A stretch of 64,000 bases of DNA. It comes from Verrucomicrobiota bacterium. GTDB lineage: Bacteria; Verrucomicrobiota; Verrucomicrobiia; Palsa-1439. Within the stretch, counting starts at the first letter, position 1. Every line of letters starts with the position of its first letter. Where the stretch lies: positions 1 to 64,000 of the forward strand of contig PLZV01000027.1 of the NCBI GenBank assembly GCA_003152315.1, written 5' to 3'. Below are positions 42,143-50,999 of the stretch, piece by piece. Made by a program: the position numbers and the translations under genes. Under the pieces are notes generated by a model. The model saw only the letters and a program-made list of their open reading frames with translations. It was not told the origin of the DNA and did not search any database.

Positions 42143-43408
42143 ATGGAAAAGATTATTATCAGTGGGGGAAATCCGCTTCGCGGGACCGTTCAGATCAGCG
42201 GCTCCAAAAACGCCGCCTTACCAATTATCGCCGCCACACTGCTCACGAGCGAACCCTGCGTTATCCGTGGCGTACCGAATCTCAGCGACATCCAGTTCAT
42301 GTGCGACATCCTGCGCTGGTTGAGCGTGAAGGTCGAGCATCACAAGACGGAAGGGGTCGTCGAGGTGCGCGCGGGACATCCGCTGGGCGTTGCGCCGTAC
42401 GAACTTGTCCGCAAAATGCGCGCGTCGGTTTGCCTGCTCGGGCCGTTACTGGCTCGCTTGCACAACTGCAAAGTTTCGCTCCCCGGTGGTTGCGTCATTG
42501 GCGACCGCCCGATCGACCAGCACATCAAAGGGCTCAAACGGCTCGGCGCGGACGTGGTGGTTGAGAACGGCTACGTCCACGCACGCTGCAACGAATTGAT
42601 CGGCAACGACGTGTTTATGGGTGGGCGCTTCGGCTCGACCGTTCTGGGGACCGCCAATGTCCTGATGGCGGCAGTGCTGGCCACGGGCACAACGTGGATT
42701 GAAGGCGCGGCGTGTGAACCCGAGATTGAAGACCTGGTGAACTTTCTCATCAAGATGGGCGCCAAGATCAAAGGCATTGGCGGTCACATGCTCGAGGTTG
42801 AAGGCGTCACGGAACTGCACGGCGCGGAGCACACTGTCATCCCCGACCGCATCGAAGCCGGGACGTTCATGGCCGCGGCAGCGATTACGGGCGGTGACGT
42901 TGAGATTCACGGCGCACGCGCCGAGCACCTCAGCGCCGTACGCGATAAACTTGAGGAATGCGGGGTTACGGTTGAGCGCAACAACGGCACGATCCGCGTC
43001 CGGAGCAACGGCGATCTCAAACCCGTCGATGTGATCACAATGCCCTATCCCGGTTTCCCGACAGACATGCAGGCACAAATGAGCGCCATGATGACCGTCA
43101 CGCCGGGCATCAGCGTGATTACGGAAAAGGTTTTCCCGAACCGGTTTATGCATATTAGCGAGATGGCACGGCTCGGCGCGGATGTTTCGCTCGAGGGCGC
43201 CAGTGCCATTGTCAAAGGCGTGAAGAGGCTCAGCGGCGCGCCGGTGATGGCCAGCGATCTGCGCGCAAGCGCGGGGCTCGTGTTGGCGGGACTGGCCGCC
43301 GACGGGGAGACGGAAGTGAATCGCATTTATCACGTCGACCGCGGTTACGAACGCATCGACCAAAAGCTTCGGCTTCTGGGAGCGAAGATCGAGCGCGTGG
43401 CGGAATGA
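42143..43408 (+). CDS. murA: UDP-N-acetylglucosamine 1-carboxyvinyltransferase
   Basis: A 421-residue enzyme for the first step of peptidoglycan precursor synthesis, transferring enolpyruvate from PEP to UDP-GlcNAc. ISGSKNAALPIIAATLL, MRASVCLLGPLLAR and GAEHTVIPDRIEAGTFMAAAA are canonical. The catalytic loop GGCVIGDRPIDQHIKGL keeps Cys, the fosfomycin target, so the protein should be fosfomycin-sensitive. I start at the ATG at 42143, five bases after AAGGAGG; an in-frame GTG two codons earlier overlaps that site. Confidence 0.97.
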   Translation: MEKIIISGGNPLRGTVQISGSKNAALPIIAATLLTSEPCVIRGVPNLSDIQFMCDILRWLSVKVEHHKTEGVVEVRAGHPLGVAPYELVRKMRASVCLLGPLLARLHNCKVSLPGGCVIGDRPIDQHIKGLKRLGADVVVENGYVHARCNELIGNDVFMGGRFGSTVLGTANVLMAAVLATGTTWIEGAACEPEIEDLVNFLIKMGAKIKGIGGHMLEVEGVTELHGAEHTVIPDRIEAGTFMAAAAITGGDVEIHGARAEHLSAVRDKLEECGVTVERNNGTIRVRSNGDLKPVDVITMPYPGFPTDMQAQMSAMMTVTPGISVITEKVFPNRFMHISEMARLGADVSLEGASAIVKGVKRLSGAPVMASDLRASAGLVLAGLAADGETEVNRIYHVDRGYERIDQKLRLLGAKIERVAE

Positions 43409-43557
43409 AAAAGCTGTTCCTGCTTGCGGCATTGGTCGCCCTGGCGTATGGGGCTTGGAAGTACCTGGAGAAGGTGCAGGATACTGCCGCGAAACAGCAG
43501 AATGCACTCAAGTCTCCCAGCGAGAAGGCCCTGAAGGACTTCGACAAAGAGAAATAG
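43405..43557 (+). CDS. 50-residue membrane-anchored peptide after murA
   Basis: A short reading frame, MKKLFLLAALVALAYGAWKYLEK..., whose start overlaps the murA stop (ATGA). It has one hydrophobic segment (residues 4-17), then a charged helix VQDTAAKQQNALKSPSEKALKDFDKEK, so it would be a single-pass membrane protein with a short soluble tail. It is followed after about 27 bases by a terminator, making a clean operon end. It is too short for confident family assignment; coupling to murA hints at an envelope role. Confidence 0.6.
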   Translation: MKKLFLLAALVALAYGAWKYLEKVQDTAAKQQNALKSPSEKALKDFDKEK

Positions 43558-43583
43558 CTCCGATTAATTGCTGGTTTGGCAGG

Positions 43584-43615
43584 AGAGGGCGGGCTTGGGC
43601 CCGCCCTTTCTCTTT
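43584..43615 (+). terminator. intrinsic terminator between the murA operon and ffh
   Basis: Stem GGGCGGGC and GCCCGCCC with loop TTGG (43587-43606), flanked by AGGAGA on the left and TTTCTCTTT on the right. Confidence 0.85.
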
Positions 43616-43676
43616 GCGGCAAATTTCCTTGCGCAATTGCGGGGAAGACTGATATTGCCTGCGGGCGAGAATAGCC

Positions 43677-45017
43677 ATGTTCGATTCACTTTCAGACAAA
43701 CTGCAGGGGATATTCAAAAACCTGCGCGGCTTCGGCAAGCTGACCGAAAAAAACGTTGCGGACGCGCTTCGTGAGGTGCGTCTTGTGTTGCTTGAAGCCG
43801 ACGTCAACTACAAGGTTGTAAAGGATTTCATTGAGCGTACGAAGCAGCGCGCGCTAGGGCAGGAGGTTCTCACCAGTATCACGCCGGGACAGCAGATCAT
43901 CAAGATCGTGCACGATGAGTTGGTCGCGTTGATGGGGGGGGCCGAAGACGGCGCGCCCGGCGGTCGTGCGCTGCCGCAGGGGAATTGGATGATGGTGGGG
44001 CTGCACGGATGCGGCAAGACGACGACGTGTGGGAAGTTGGCGAAGCTGCTGGCCAAACAGGGGCGCAAGCCGTTGTTGGTTGCGTGTGACGTGCACCGTC
44101 CCGCGGCGATCGACCAACTGGAAACCCTCGGGAAGCAAGTGGAGATCCCGGTGTTTTCCGTGCGCGGCGAGAACGATGTGGTGAAGATAGCCAAACAAGC
44201 GACGGCTTTCGCGCAGTCCCAAAAGCGCGACGTCGTGATTTTTGACACGGCGGGCCGTTTGCACATTGACGAGGCCCTGGTGCAAGAACTGGTGCGGATG
44301 CGTGAGGCGCTGGCCCCACAGGAGATTTTGCTGGTGGCCGACGCGGCGACGGGGCAGGAGGCCGTGAATATCGTCGAGCATTTTGACAAGGCCCTGAATA
44401 TCACGGGGATTGTGCTGACGAAACTTGACGGCGACGCGCGCGGCGGCGCGGCGCTTTCGATGCGGGCGGTCACGGGCAAGCCGATCCGGTTTGCGGGTGT
44501 TGGCGAAAAACTCGATGACTTGGAACCATTTTATGCCGAGCGGATGGCAGGCCGGATCCTCGGAATGGGCGACGTGGTTAGTCTCGTCGAGAAGGCTCAG
44601 GATGCTTTTGACGCCAGGAAAGCAGAGGAATTGCAGGGAAAAATCGCCGATCAGAGCCTGAATTTGGAGGACTTTCTGTCGCAACTGCAACAGCTTAAGA
44701 AGCTTGGGCCGCTGGAGAATCTACTTGGCATGCTGCCCGGAATGGGTAAAATGCCTGACCTCAGCGGTGGTGAGTCGCAACTCAAGCGCGTCGAGGCGGT
44801 CATTCAGTCGATGACACCCACAGAGCGACGCCGTCCCGAGATTTTGAACGCGGGTCGACGCACGCGGATTGCGACGGGGAGCGGTACGAGCGTCGCTGAG
44901 GTGAATGATGTATTGAAGCAATTCAATGCCATGAAGAAAATGATGCAGGAAATGGGTAAGATGCAAAAGGCGATGACCCGCAAGGGAGCGTTGCCGAAGA
45001 TGCGATTGGGGAGGTGA
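43677..45017 (+). CDS. ffh: signal recognition particle protein Ffh
   Basis: A 446-residue SRP GTPase that delivers nascent membrane proteins to FtsY. The N domain starts MFDSLSDKLQGIFKNLRG. The G domain has GLHGCGKTTT (G1; Cys in place of the usual Ser), ACDVHRPAAIDQL, DTAGRLH (G3), TKLDGDARGGAALS (G4) and FAGVGEKLDDLEPF (G5). The Met-rich M domain (FNAMKKMMQEMGKMQKAM) binds 4.5S RNA. I did not find the RNA gene itself in the window. rpsP follows after six bases, a common arrangement. Confidence 0.97.
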   Translation: MFDSLSDKLQGIFKNLRGFGKLTEKNVADALREVRLVLLEADVNYKVVKDFIERTKQRALGQEVLTSITPGQQIIKIVHDELVALMGGAEDGAPGGRALPQGNWMMVGLHGCGKTTTCGKLAKLLAKQGRKPLLVACDVHRPAAIDQLETLGKQVEIPVFSVRGENDVVKIAKQATAFAQSQKRDVVIFDTAGRLHIDEALVQELVRMREALAPQEILLVADAATGQEAVNIVEHFDKALNITGIVLTKLDGDARGGAALSMRAVTGKPIRFAGVGEKLDDLEPFYAERMAGRILGMGDVVSLVEKAQDAFDARKAEELQGKIADQSLNLEDFLSQLQQLKKLGPLENLLGMLPGMGKMPDLSGGESQLKRVEAVIQSMTPTERRRPEILNAGRRTRIATGSGTSVAEVNDVLKQFNAMKKMMQEMGKMQKAMTRKGALPKMRLGR

Positions 45018-45023
45018 CAACAA

Positions 45024-45287
45024 GTGCCGGTAAGAATCAGACTACGACGAGTGGGAACGAAGAACGTGCCGTGCTACCGTATTGTGGTAGCCGATGGACG
45101 GAGCCCGCGCGATGGGCGGTTCATCGAGAACGTGGGGACGTACGATCCCCGCAAGGCAGGCGAGAATTTCAAGGTGGACTTGGAGCGGGTGAAGCATTGG
45201 ATGCAGAGAGGTGCGCAACCCAGCAACACAGTGCGAAGCTTTTTGAAGAAAGCGGAGAAGGCTGCAGCCGCGACGAAAGCGGCCTGA
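45024..45287 (+). CDS. rpsP: 30S ribosomal protein S16
   Basis: An 87-residue S16 with the family start PVRIRLRRVGTKNVPCYRIVVADGRSPRDGRFIENVGTYDP. The start codon is GTG at 45024 behind GGGGAGG. It leads the typical S16, KH protein, TrmD and L19 set. Confidence 0.97.
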   Translation: MPVRIRLRRVGTKNVPCYRIVVADGRSPRDGRFIENVGTYDPRKAGENFKVDLERVKHWMQRGAQPSNTVRSFLKKAEKAAAATKAA

Positions 45288-45324
45288 CGGTAGCTGGCGG
45301 GTGGCCGACGATGGGAGCGCGCAC

Positions 45325-45615
45325 ATGAAAGCGTTTATCGAATACGTAGCAAAGGGCTTGGTCGATCACCCGGAGGAAGTCGATGTTCGCGAAATCGACG
45401 GCGAACACGCCGTGATCTTTGAACTGCGGTTGAACCAGACGGATATTGGCAAGGTCATTGGCAAGAGCGGGCGCACCATCACGGCGATCCGTACCTTGCT
45501 GACCAGCGCCGCCGCCAAGCAGGGCAAGCGGGCCATGCTCGAAATCATCGAACCCGAAGGCCGTCGCACAGAGGGTGCGCCGCCGCCACAGTCACCGCCA
45601 GAAGTGGTGGAGTGA
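45325..45615 (+). CDS. khpA: KH-domain RNA-binding protein KhpA
   Basis: A 96-residue single KH domain protein. It begins [25 protein letters not shown] and has the RNA-binding loop [19 protein letters not shown] (GKxG). KhpA and KhpB (Jag) form an RNA-binding pair affecting cell division in Gram-positive bacteria. The last 15 residues are Pro/Glu-rich. The ATG at 45325 has GGGAG eight bases ahead; an upstream GTG (45301) would add eight residues. It sits between rpsP and trmD, its usual place. Confidence 0.92.
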   Translation: MKAFIEYVAKGLVDHPEEVDVREIDGEHAVIFELRLNQTDIGKVIGKSGRTITAIRTLLTSAAAKQGKRAMLEIIEPEGRRTEGAPPPQSPPEVVE

Positions 45616-45643
45616 GCACGCGGCCCGGGCTGCGGGAGCCGGA

Positions 45644-46318
45644 ATGGAAATTGACGTACTGACGTTGTTCCCGCGCATCTTCGAGGGGCCGCTCGACGAA
45701 AGCATCCTCAAGCGCGCGCAGAAGAGCGGATTGGTTGCCGTGCGGGTGCATAATCTGCGGGATTTTACACACGACAAACACCGCGTCGTCGATGACAAGC
45801 CGTACGGTGGTGGACCGGGCATGCTCATGAAGCCCGAGCCAATCTTTGAAGCCGTGGAGACAATTCGGCGGGAAGAATCCTGCGTGGTCTTGATGACGCC
45901 GCAGGGTGCTCCGCTGACGCAGGAGCGGGCGCAGGAGTTCTCGCGCAAGCCGCACCTGGTCATCATCTGCGGCCATTACGAGGGTGTGGACGAACGCGTG
46001 CGCGAGGCGCTTGTCGATGAAGAAGTTAGCATTGGCGATTATGTCCTGACCAATGGCGCGCTCGCCGCGGCGGTGTTCGTGGATGCGGTGGTGCGGCTGT
46101 TGCCGGGGGTGCTGGGCGACGAACAGAGCGCGGGCGACGATTCGTTCTCGAGCGGGCTGCTCGAAGGGCCGCAATATACGCGGCCACCGGAGTTCCGCGG
46201 GATGCAGGTGCCGGAAGTGTTGTTGAGCGGCAACCATGAAGCCGTCGCCAGGTGGCTTGCGAAATCGGCGCGGCAACGGACCAAAGAGCGGCGGCCGGAT
46301 TTATTGAAGGAAGATTAA
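45644..46318 (+). CDS. trmD: tRNA (guanine-N1-)-methyltransferase
   Basis: A 224-residue SPOUT-class enzyme that methylates G37 of tRNAs and prevents +1 frameshifts. Canonical parts are [85 protein letters not shown] and [21 protein letters not shown]. These include the trefoil-knot SAM loop and the conserved Asp of the active site. I start at the ATG at 45644; the upstream frame overlaps khpA only by chance. Confidence 0.97.
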   Translation: MEIDVLTLFPRIFEGPLDESILKRAQKSGLVAVRVHNLRDFTHDKHRVVDDKPYGGGPGMLMKPEPIFEAVETIRREESCVVLMTPQGAPLTQERAQEFSRKPHLVIICGHYEGVDERVREALVDEEVSIGDYVLTNGALAAAVFVDAVVRLLPGVLGDEQSAGDDSFSSGLLEGPQYTRPPEFRGMQVPEVLLSGNHEAVARWLAKSARQRTKERRPDLLKED

Positions 46319-46360
46319 CATTTCAATTTGAGACGCGATACGCGATAAAGGAGTTGGAAC

Positions 46361-46702
46361 ATGAATGTCATTGAGAAGATTCAGTCGGAACAGTTGCGCA
46401 AGGACCTCGTCCCCTTCAAGGTGGGCGACACCATCAAGGTGTATTCGCGTATCAAGGAAGCGGACCGCGAACGCGTGCAGGCGTTTTCCGGCATCGTGAT
46501 CAACATGCAGGGCCGCGGTATCGCCGAGACATTCACCGTGCGCCGCATCAGCTACGGCGAAGGTGTCGAGCGCGTGTTCCCCTTGCACTCGCCGTTCATC
46601 CAAAAGATCGAAGTCGAGCGCGCCGGCAAAGTGCGTCGCGCCAAGCTCTACTACCTGCGCGACCGCATCGGCAAGACGGCCACCAAGGTCGCCGACGCGT
46701 AA
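46361..46702 (+). CDS. rplS: 50S ribosomal protein L19
   Basis: A 113-residue L19 with [95 protein letters not shown] precedes the ATG by eight bases. The protein is at the subunit interface. It follows trmD by 42 bases. Confidence 0.97.
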   Translation: MNVIEKIQSEQLRKDLVPFKVGDTIKVYSRIKEADRERVQAFSGIVINMQGRGIAETFTVRRISYGEGVERVFPLHSPFIQKIEVERAGKVRRAKLYYLRDRIGKTATKVADA

Positions 46703-46717
46703 CCCGTAACGCGTGCC

Positions 46718-47347
46718 ATGCTCCGGTACGAAAAGAAAGTTTTCAAAGCCGGAGCGCAGATTATCGCGGGAATCGACGAGGCCGGCCGTGGGCCGTTGGC
46801 GGGACCCGTCGTGGCGGCTGCGGCGATCCTGCCCCCGAAGTTCAAACACAAGACGCTTACCGACTCGAAGCAGCTCTCCGAAAAGCAGCGCGAGGAAATC
46901 TACGCCGAGCTGACGGCCAATCCCGAGTTTCTCTGGGCGGTCGGCATCTCGGACGTGGATGTCATCGACCACTACAACATCCTCCGCGCCACCTGGCGCG
47001 CTATGCAGCTTGCCCTGGACAATCTGTACGTTCATCCTGACCACGTTCTCGTCGATGGCCTGCGAGTACCGCTCATGGGTGTGGAACAAACAGCGATTGT
47101 CAAAGGTGATGCCAAAAGCTTTTCCATTGCTGCCGCCAGCGTCATCGCCAAGGTCACGCGCGACCGCCTGATGCTGAAACTTCACGAACAGTTTCCCCAG
47201 TATAACTTTGCCCAACACAAAGGCTACGGAACGCCCGAGCACCTGGCCGCGCTCGGGCAATACGGCCCATCGCCTGTGCACCGCCGTTCTTTTGCCCCCG
47301 TGCGCAATGCCGTGGAGCCTGTGCAAGTAGAGTTCGCCGCGCTCTGA
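46718..47347 (+). CDS. rnhB: ribonuclease HII
   Basis: A 209-residue RNase HII that removes ribonucleotides from RNA-DNA hybrids. The metal-binding acidic residues are in GIDEAGRGPLAGPVVAAA, LTDSKQLSE and HVLVDGLRVP, with VKGDAKSFSIAAASVIAKVTRDRLM. It sits between rplS and yraN, its usual place in this conserved block. Length and motifs are normal. Confidence 0.96.
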   Translation: MLRYEKKVFKAGAQIIAGIDEAGRGPLAGPVVAAAAILPPKFKHKTLTDSKQLSEKQREEIYAELTANPEFLWAVGISDVDVIDHYNILRATWRAMQLALDNLYVHPDHVLVDGLRVPLMGVEQTAIVKGDAKSFSIAAASVIAKVTRDRLMLKLHEQFPQYNFAQHKGYGTPEHLAALGQYGPSPVHRRSFAPVRNAVEPVQVEFAAL

Positions 47348-47349
47348 AT

Positions 47350-47769
47350 ATGTTCCTCGGCTGGTTCAAAAAAACGAGCAACCTCACGCCCCGGCAGATC
47401 CTGGGTGCGCGCGGTGAAAAGGCCGCTGCCAAATACCTTCGCCGACGCGGCTACAAAATTCTCCTGACGAACTTCCGCAGTGGCAAAGCCGAGGTCGATA
47501 TCGTCGCCCGACACAAGGACTGGCTCGTGTTCGTCGAAGTCAAAACGCGCGAGACTGAACAGTTTGGCGCGCCGAGTGAAGCGGTCGACCACGACAAGCA
47601 ACGCAACCTCAGCAAAGGCGCGCTCGATTACCTGCGCATGCTCGGCAACCCCCGGATTCACTTCCGTTTCGACATCGTCGAAGTCATCATCGCCGATGGT
47701 TCCAGAAAACCGGACGACATTCGCCTCATCCAGAATGCCTTCGACCTGAGCGAACCTTTTATCTACTGA
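47350..47769 (+). CDS. YraN/UPF0102 family protein
   Basis: A 139-residue restriction-endonuclease-like fold protein. The nuclease-type core is NFRSGKAEVDIVARHKDWLVFVEVKTRE (Asp...Glu-x-Lys). GARGEKAAAKYLRRRGYKIL precedes it. The family is conserved beside rnhB and rplS, and its biological role is not settled. Two bases separate it from rnhB. The 3' end overlaps the convergent P450 gene by 11 bases. Confidence 0.92.
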   Translation: MFLGWFKKTSNLTPRQILGARGEKAAAKYLRRRGYKILLTNFRSGKAEVDIVARHKDWLVFVEVKTRETEQFGAPSEAVDHDKQRNLSKGALDYLRMLGNPRIHFRFDIVEVIIADGSRKPDDIRLIQNAFDLSEPFIY

Positions 47770-49201
47770 CAGTTTTCAAGAGGATGCCGCCTTTGGGGTA
47801 GAGTGTGATGGCTGGCCAGGGGGCGACCTGGTAGCCGGGCGGGGCGATCAAGCGGTATCTCTGCGAGATGGTAGCGAGGGCCAGCACGGCTTCCATCATG
47901 GCGAACGAATTGCCAATGCAGACCCGCGGACCGCCGCCGAAGGGAAAATAGGCATACTTCGGCAATTGCTTCATTTCTTCCTCGCGCCAACGCTCCGGCA
48001 GGAAGCTCCCGGCATTTTTGAAATAGCGCGGGTCGCGATGTTTCAGCCACTGGCTCATGAACAACGATTCGCCCGCCTTGATGGTCCGGCCGCCAACATC
48101 GCAATCCTGGAGCGCCTCGCGGGCGATAATCCAGACCGAGGGGTACAAGCGCATCGTCTCCTTTATCACCATCTCCGTGTAGCTCAACTGTGGCAGGTCG
48201 GCAAAGCCGGGCGCGCGCCCGCCGAGCACACGTTTGAGTTCCTCGTGGAGAAGCGCCACCGAATCGGGATTCTGCGACAACAAATAAAAAGTCCACGACA
48301 AGGCCAGCGCCGTCGTGTCCATCCCAGCCACCATCAAGGTGGTCAGTTCATCCCGCAACTGTTCATCGCTCATGCCGCTGCCGTCTTCGTGGCGGGCCTG
48401 CAGCAGCATCGACAACAGATCGCCCGCATCCTCGCCGCTGGCGCGTCTTTCGCGGATGAGACCGTAGATAAAATTATCCAGCCGACGCATCCCCCGCGAA
48501 AAACGCCACGACATGACCGAGGGCAGCAGCCCGAAGAGCGCCCGATACCATTTCCATTGCGTGGTGAAGCGTTCCATGACCACGCTTGAACTGGCGATCA
48601 CTTCATTAAGTTCTGGGGACACTGCAGAATTAAAAAGCGTCTTCGTAACCACGCGAACCGTCATCTGCATCATCTCGTGGTGGATGTCCCGGGTCTCACC
48701 GTCTTTCCAGATCGCGATCATTTCCTCGGTAAACCCGACGATGGTCTTCGCATACGTGGCGATGCGGTCCCGATGAAAGGCCGGTTGCGCGAGGCGTCGT
48801 TGGCGAACCCAGTGTTCTCCCTCACTGGTCACGAGGCCTGCCCCGAAAATCCGCCGCATGACAGGGGTGCGGTACCCGAGGGTTTTCCGGAAGTTGCGGG
48901 CCTGGGTCGTCAGCACATCCTCGATATCCGCTGGATCGTTCAGCAGATAGATCTTCTGGTGGAGAAATCGTACCGGGACAAAATCGCCATAATCCCGCAC
49001 GCATTTCTCCAGGAAGCCGAGCGGGTCCTGCCCGAAATCCGTCAGGTTTCCCGTCAGCCACGAGCCTTTCGGTCCGGCAAGGGGACTCGATGCTGGCGCG
49101 TGTGTATTCAATGTACCAGTAACATGGCTTTGGAAGTTTCCGTGGTCAACTCTGGCGTAGCTGGTACCGCCGTATGTGGGCGCGCACTGCCGGGTGGACA
49201 C
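47759..49201 (-). CDS. cytochrome P450
   Basis: A 480-residue P450 monooxygenase. The heme loop FPFGGGPRVCIGNSFAMMEAVL carries the thiolate Cys. The I-helix is MVAGMDTTALALSWTFYLLSQ (Thr for oxygen activation), the K-helix ExxR is KETMRLYP, and PERW is FLPERW. It begins with the proline-rich entry LAGPKGSWLTGNLTDFGQDPLGFL. There is no membrane helix. The GTG at 49201 is the listed start; a TTG near LNTHAPAS is an alternative. Redox partners are not nearby. It lies opposite to the yraN operon and next to plant-polymer hydrolases; the substrate is unknown. Confidence 0.9.
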   Translation of the reverse strand: MSTRQCAPTYGGTSYARVDHGNFQSHVTGTLNTHAPASSPLAGPKGSWLTGNLTDFGQDPLGFLEKCVRDYGDFVPVRFLHQKIYLLNDPADIEDVLTTQARNFRKTLGYRTPVMRRIFGAGLVTSEGEHWVRQRRLAQPAFHRDRIATYAKTIVGFTEEMIAIWKDGETRDIHHEMMQMTVRVVTKTLFNSAVSPELNEVIASSSVVMERFTTQWKWYRALFGLLPSVMSWRFSRGMRRLDNFIYGLIRERRASGEDAGDLLSMLLQARHEDGSGMSDEQLRDELTTLMVAGMDTTALALSWTFYLLSQNPDSVALLHEELKRVLGGRAPGFADLPQLSYTEMVIKETMRLYPSVWIIAREALQDCDVGGRTIKAGESLFMSQWLKHRDPRYFKNAGSFLPERWREEEMKQLPKYAYFPFGGGPRVCIGNSFAMMEAVLALATISQRYRLIAPPGYQVAPWPAITLYPKGGILLKTVSR

Positions 49202-49365
49202 ATCTGGTCTCCCATGCCACGCCGAATTTACTGGACTTTTGCCCCAGGTTTTGATTCACTTCCGCCTGGAGAAGCGATAAGAAGGCTGGCGAGTACATTC
49301 AACATCTTTGGATTGTTAAACGTCAGTCAGCATGGGGAGTGATCGACTCAGATCTTGAGGGAGAG

Positions 49366-49403
49366 GGCCAACCGAGCCGTCCGGCGGTTGGCCTTCTTGT
49401 TTT
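49366..49403 (+). terminator. terminator-like hairpin in the P450/CE15 gap
   Basis: Arms GGCCAACCG (49366-49374) and CGGTTGGCC (49385-49393), followed by TTCTTGTTTT. The flanking genes diverge, so no gene would need a terminator here. It may be a leader attenuator for the CE15-type gene or the end of an unseen small transcript. The 325-base gap otherwise holds the comM-like segment at 49487. Confidence 0.55.
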
Positions 49404-49486
49404 CTGCCCGCGACACGTTAAGCCTTGATTCCAAGGTACAACGGCACTCACAGGGCACCGCCAATTGGTCCTTACGGGCGACAAAA

Positions 49487-49560
49487 CCCATTCGACTTAC
49501 GTGGGTCAATAGTCTATTAGTTACAGCCATGCTCGCGAAAGCTCATTCCGCGGCGCTGCT
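49487..49560 (+). repeat. segment homologous to the 5' end of comM, in front of and inside the CE15 gene
   Basis: A stretch of 74 bases aligns without gaps to 60278-60351 with 58 identities. It covers about 42 bases before the start codon and the first ten codons, and includes ATTCGACTTACG upstream and CATTCCGCGGCG inside the gene. At 60320 the same DNA starts a ComM-family protein, so the copy here is a captured 5' end. Confidence 0.75.
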
Positions 49561-50995
49561 TGCTCTGGTTTTCTGCGCGACTGTTGGACTTTGGCCGGTC
49601 GCGGGCAGAGCCCAGTCGGCCAACTCCAATGACGGACCGGACCCGCGAGAAATTCCCTTGCCACCCATCAAGACCAAGATGGATGTGTTGCCGGGCGTGA
49701 ATGATTTGCCGGTGCGAACCGGTCTGCCCGATGCGCTGACGATGAACAACGGGCAAAAGGTCATGACGGTCAAACAATGGAAAAAGCGCCGTGAGGAGAT
49801 CAAACGGATCCTCGAATACTACGCCATCGGCCAGATGCCCCCTTCGCCGGGAAACGTGAAGGGGCGCGAGATCAAGTCGCAATTGGTGCTGGATGGAAAG
49901 GTGAAGTATCGGCTGGTGCACCTCACCTTCGGGCCGAAAGGGGAATTGGGATTGGACATTGGCATCTTCACACCCACGGACAGTGAAGGGCCGTTCCCGG
50001 CGGTGATCACGCCGGGCGGAACGGCTCCGGGAGCTACGCCGCTACCGACCCTGGCACACCCGCCGGGGCAAGGTCACGGTGTTGACGCATTATTGCCGGT
50101 CGTTCCCACGACGGAATCGACGAACGATACAACGAGTTCTGGCAATCCCACGAATCAACCCGCCGGTCGTCGTGGTCCCCGACCAGACAACACCGATCCC
50201 GAAGCCGTGGCCGGACGCAACCGTGAATTTTTCCGCCGCGGTTACGCCTATGTCCTCTTTATCAACAACGATTGCGCAGAGGACACCACGTTGCGCAACG
50301 CGGACGGCAGTTGGGCTTTCCGCACGACGCGATTCTATCCGGCGTATCCCGGTTACGATTGGGGAGTGCTGGCGGGGTGGGCGTGGGGCGTGTCCCGCAT
50401 TGTGGATTACCTGGAGACAGACCCGCTCGTCGACAAGACCAAGCTCATCATCTCGGGCGTATCGCGCACCGGGAAGCCGGCCATGATCGCCGCGGCCTTT
50501 GATGAGCGGCTGGCGATGGCGGCACCGGGTGTGACCGGCGGCGGCGGCATTGGTGCCTACCGTTTCAGCGGCGCCGGGCGCGGTGGCAAAGAGGGCCTGG
50601 CGGACATGATGAAGAAATATCCGAATTGGTTTTCGCCACATCTTCACGAGTTTTGGGGCCACGTGGACCAATTGCCGTTTGACGAGCATTGGTTTCTCGC
50701 GCTTGTCGCCCCGCGGCCCTTCATCGCCCTGGAAGGCTTGACCGATCAGGTGTCCCTCGAGAACGCAGTCAAGCAGTCATGGCTGGGCGCACAGCCCGCT
50801 TATGCATTGTTCGGCGTCACGGACCGCCTTGGCACGAACTACGCGAATCATGCCCATGCGTTCACACCGGAAGACTTGAAGGCAATGCTGGACTTTGCCG
50901 ACGAACAGCTGCGCGGCCTGAAGGTCAAACGGCGGTTCGACCAATTTCCGTCGGACGCAGCCCCCAAGACACCGGAACAACCCCCGACAAAGTAA
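49529..50995 (+). CDS. secreted CE15-type glucuronoyl esterase/acetylxylan esterase-like hydrolase
   Basis: A 488-residue secreted alpha/beta hydrolase. The N-terminus MLAKAHSAALLALVFCATVG (cleavage near GRA-Q) works as a Sec signal. The nucleophile motif is GVSRTGKPAMIAAAFDERLAMAAPGVTG, as in CE15 (G-x-S-R-x-G-K), and a C-terminal His lies in NYANHAHAFTPEDL. A Pro/Thr/Ser-rich insert (about 180-225, TTESTNDTTSSGNPTNQPAG) interrupts the domain. CE15 enzymes cut ester links between lignin alcohols and glucuronic acid of xylan. The first ten codons derive from the comM 5' segment. The GH28 gene follows after four bases. Confidence 0.75.
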   Translation: MLAKAHSAALLALVFCATVGLWPVAGRAQSANSNDGPDPREIPLPPIKTKMDVLPGVNDLPVRTGLPDALTMNNGQKVMTVKQWKKRREEIKRILEYYAIGQMPPSPGNVKGREIKSQLVLDGKVKYRLVHLTFGPKGELGLDIGIFTPTDSEGPFPAVITPGGTAPGATPLPTLAHPPGQGHGVDALLPVVPTTESTNDTTSSGNPTNQPAGRRGPRPDNTDPEAVAGRNREFFRRGYAYVLFINNDCAEDTTLRNADGSWAFRTTRFYPAYPGYDWGVLAGWAWGVSRIVDYLETDPLVDKTKLIISGVSRTGKPAMIAAAFDERLAMAAPGVTGGGGIGAYRFSGAGRGGKEGLADMMKKYPNWFSPHLHEFWGHVDQLPFDEHWFLALVAPRPFIALEGLTDQVSLENAVKQSWLGAQPAYALFGVTDRLGTNYANHAHAFTPEDLKAMLDFADEQLRGLKVKRRFDQFPSDAAPKTPEQPPTK

Positions 50996-50999
50996 ACCC

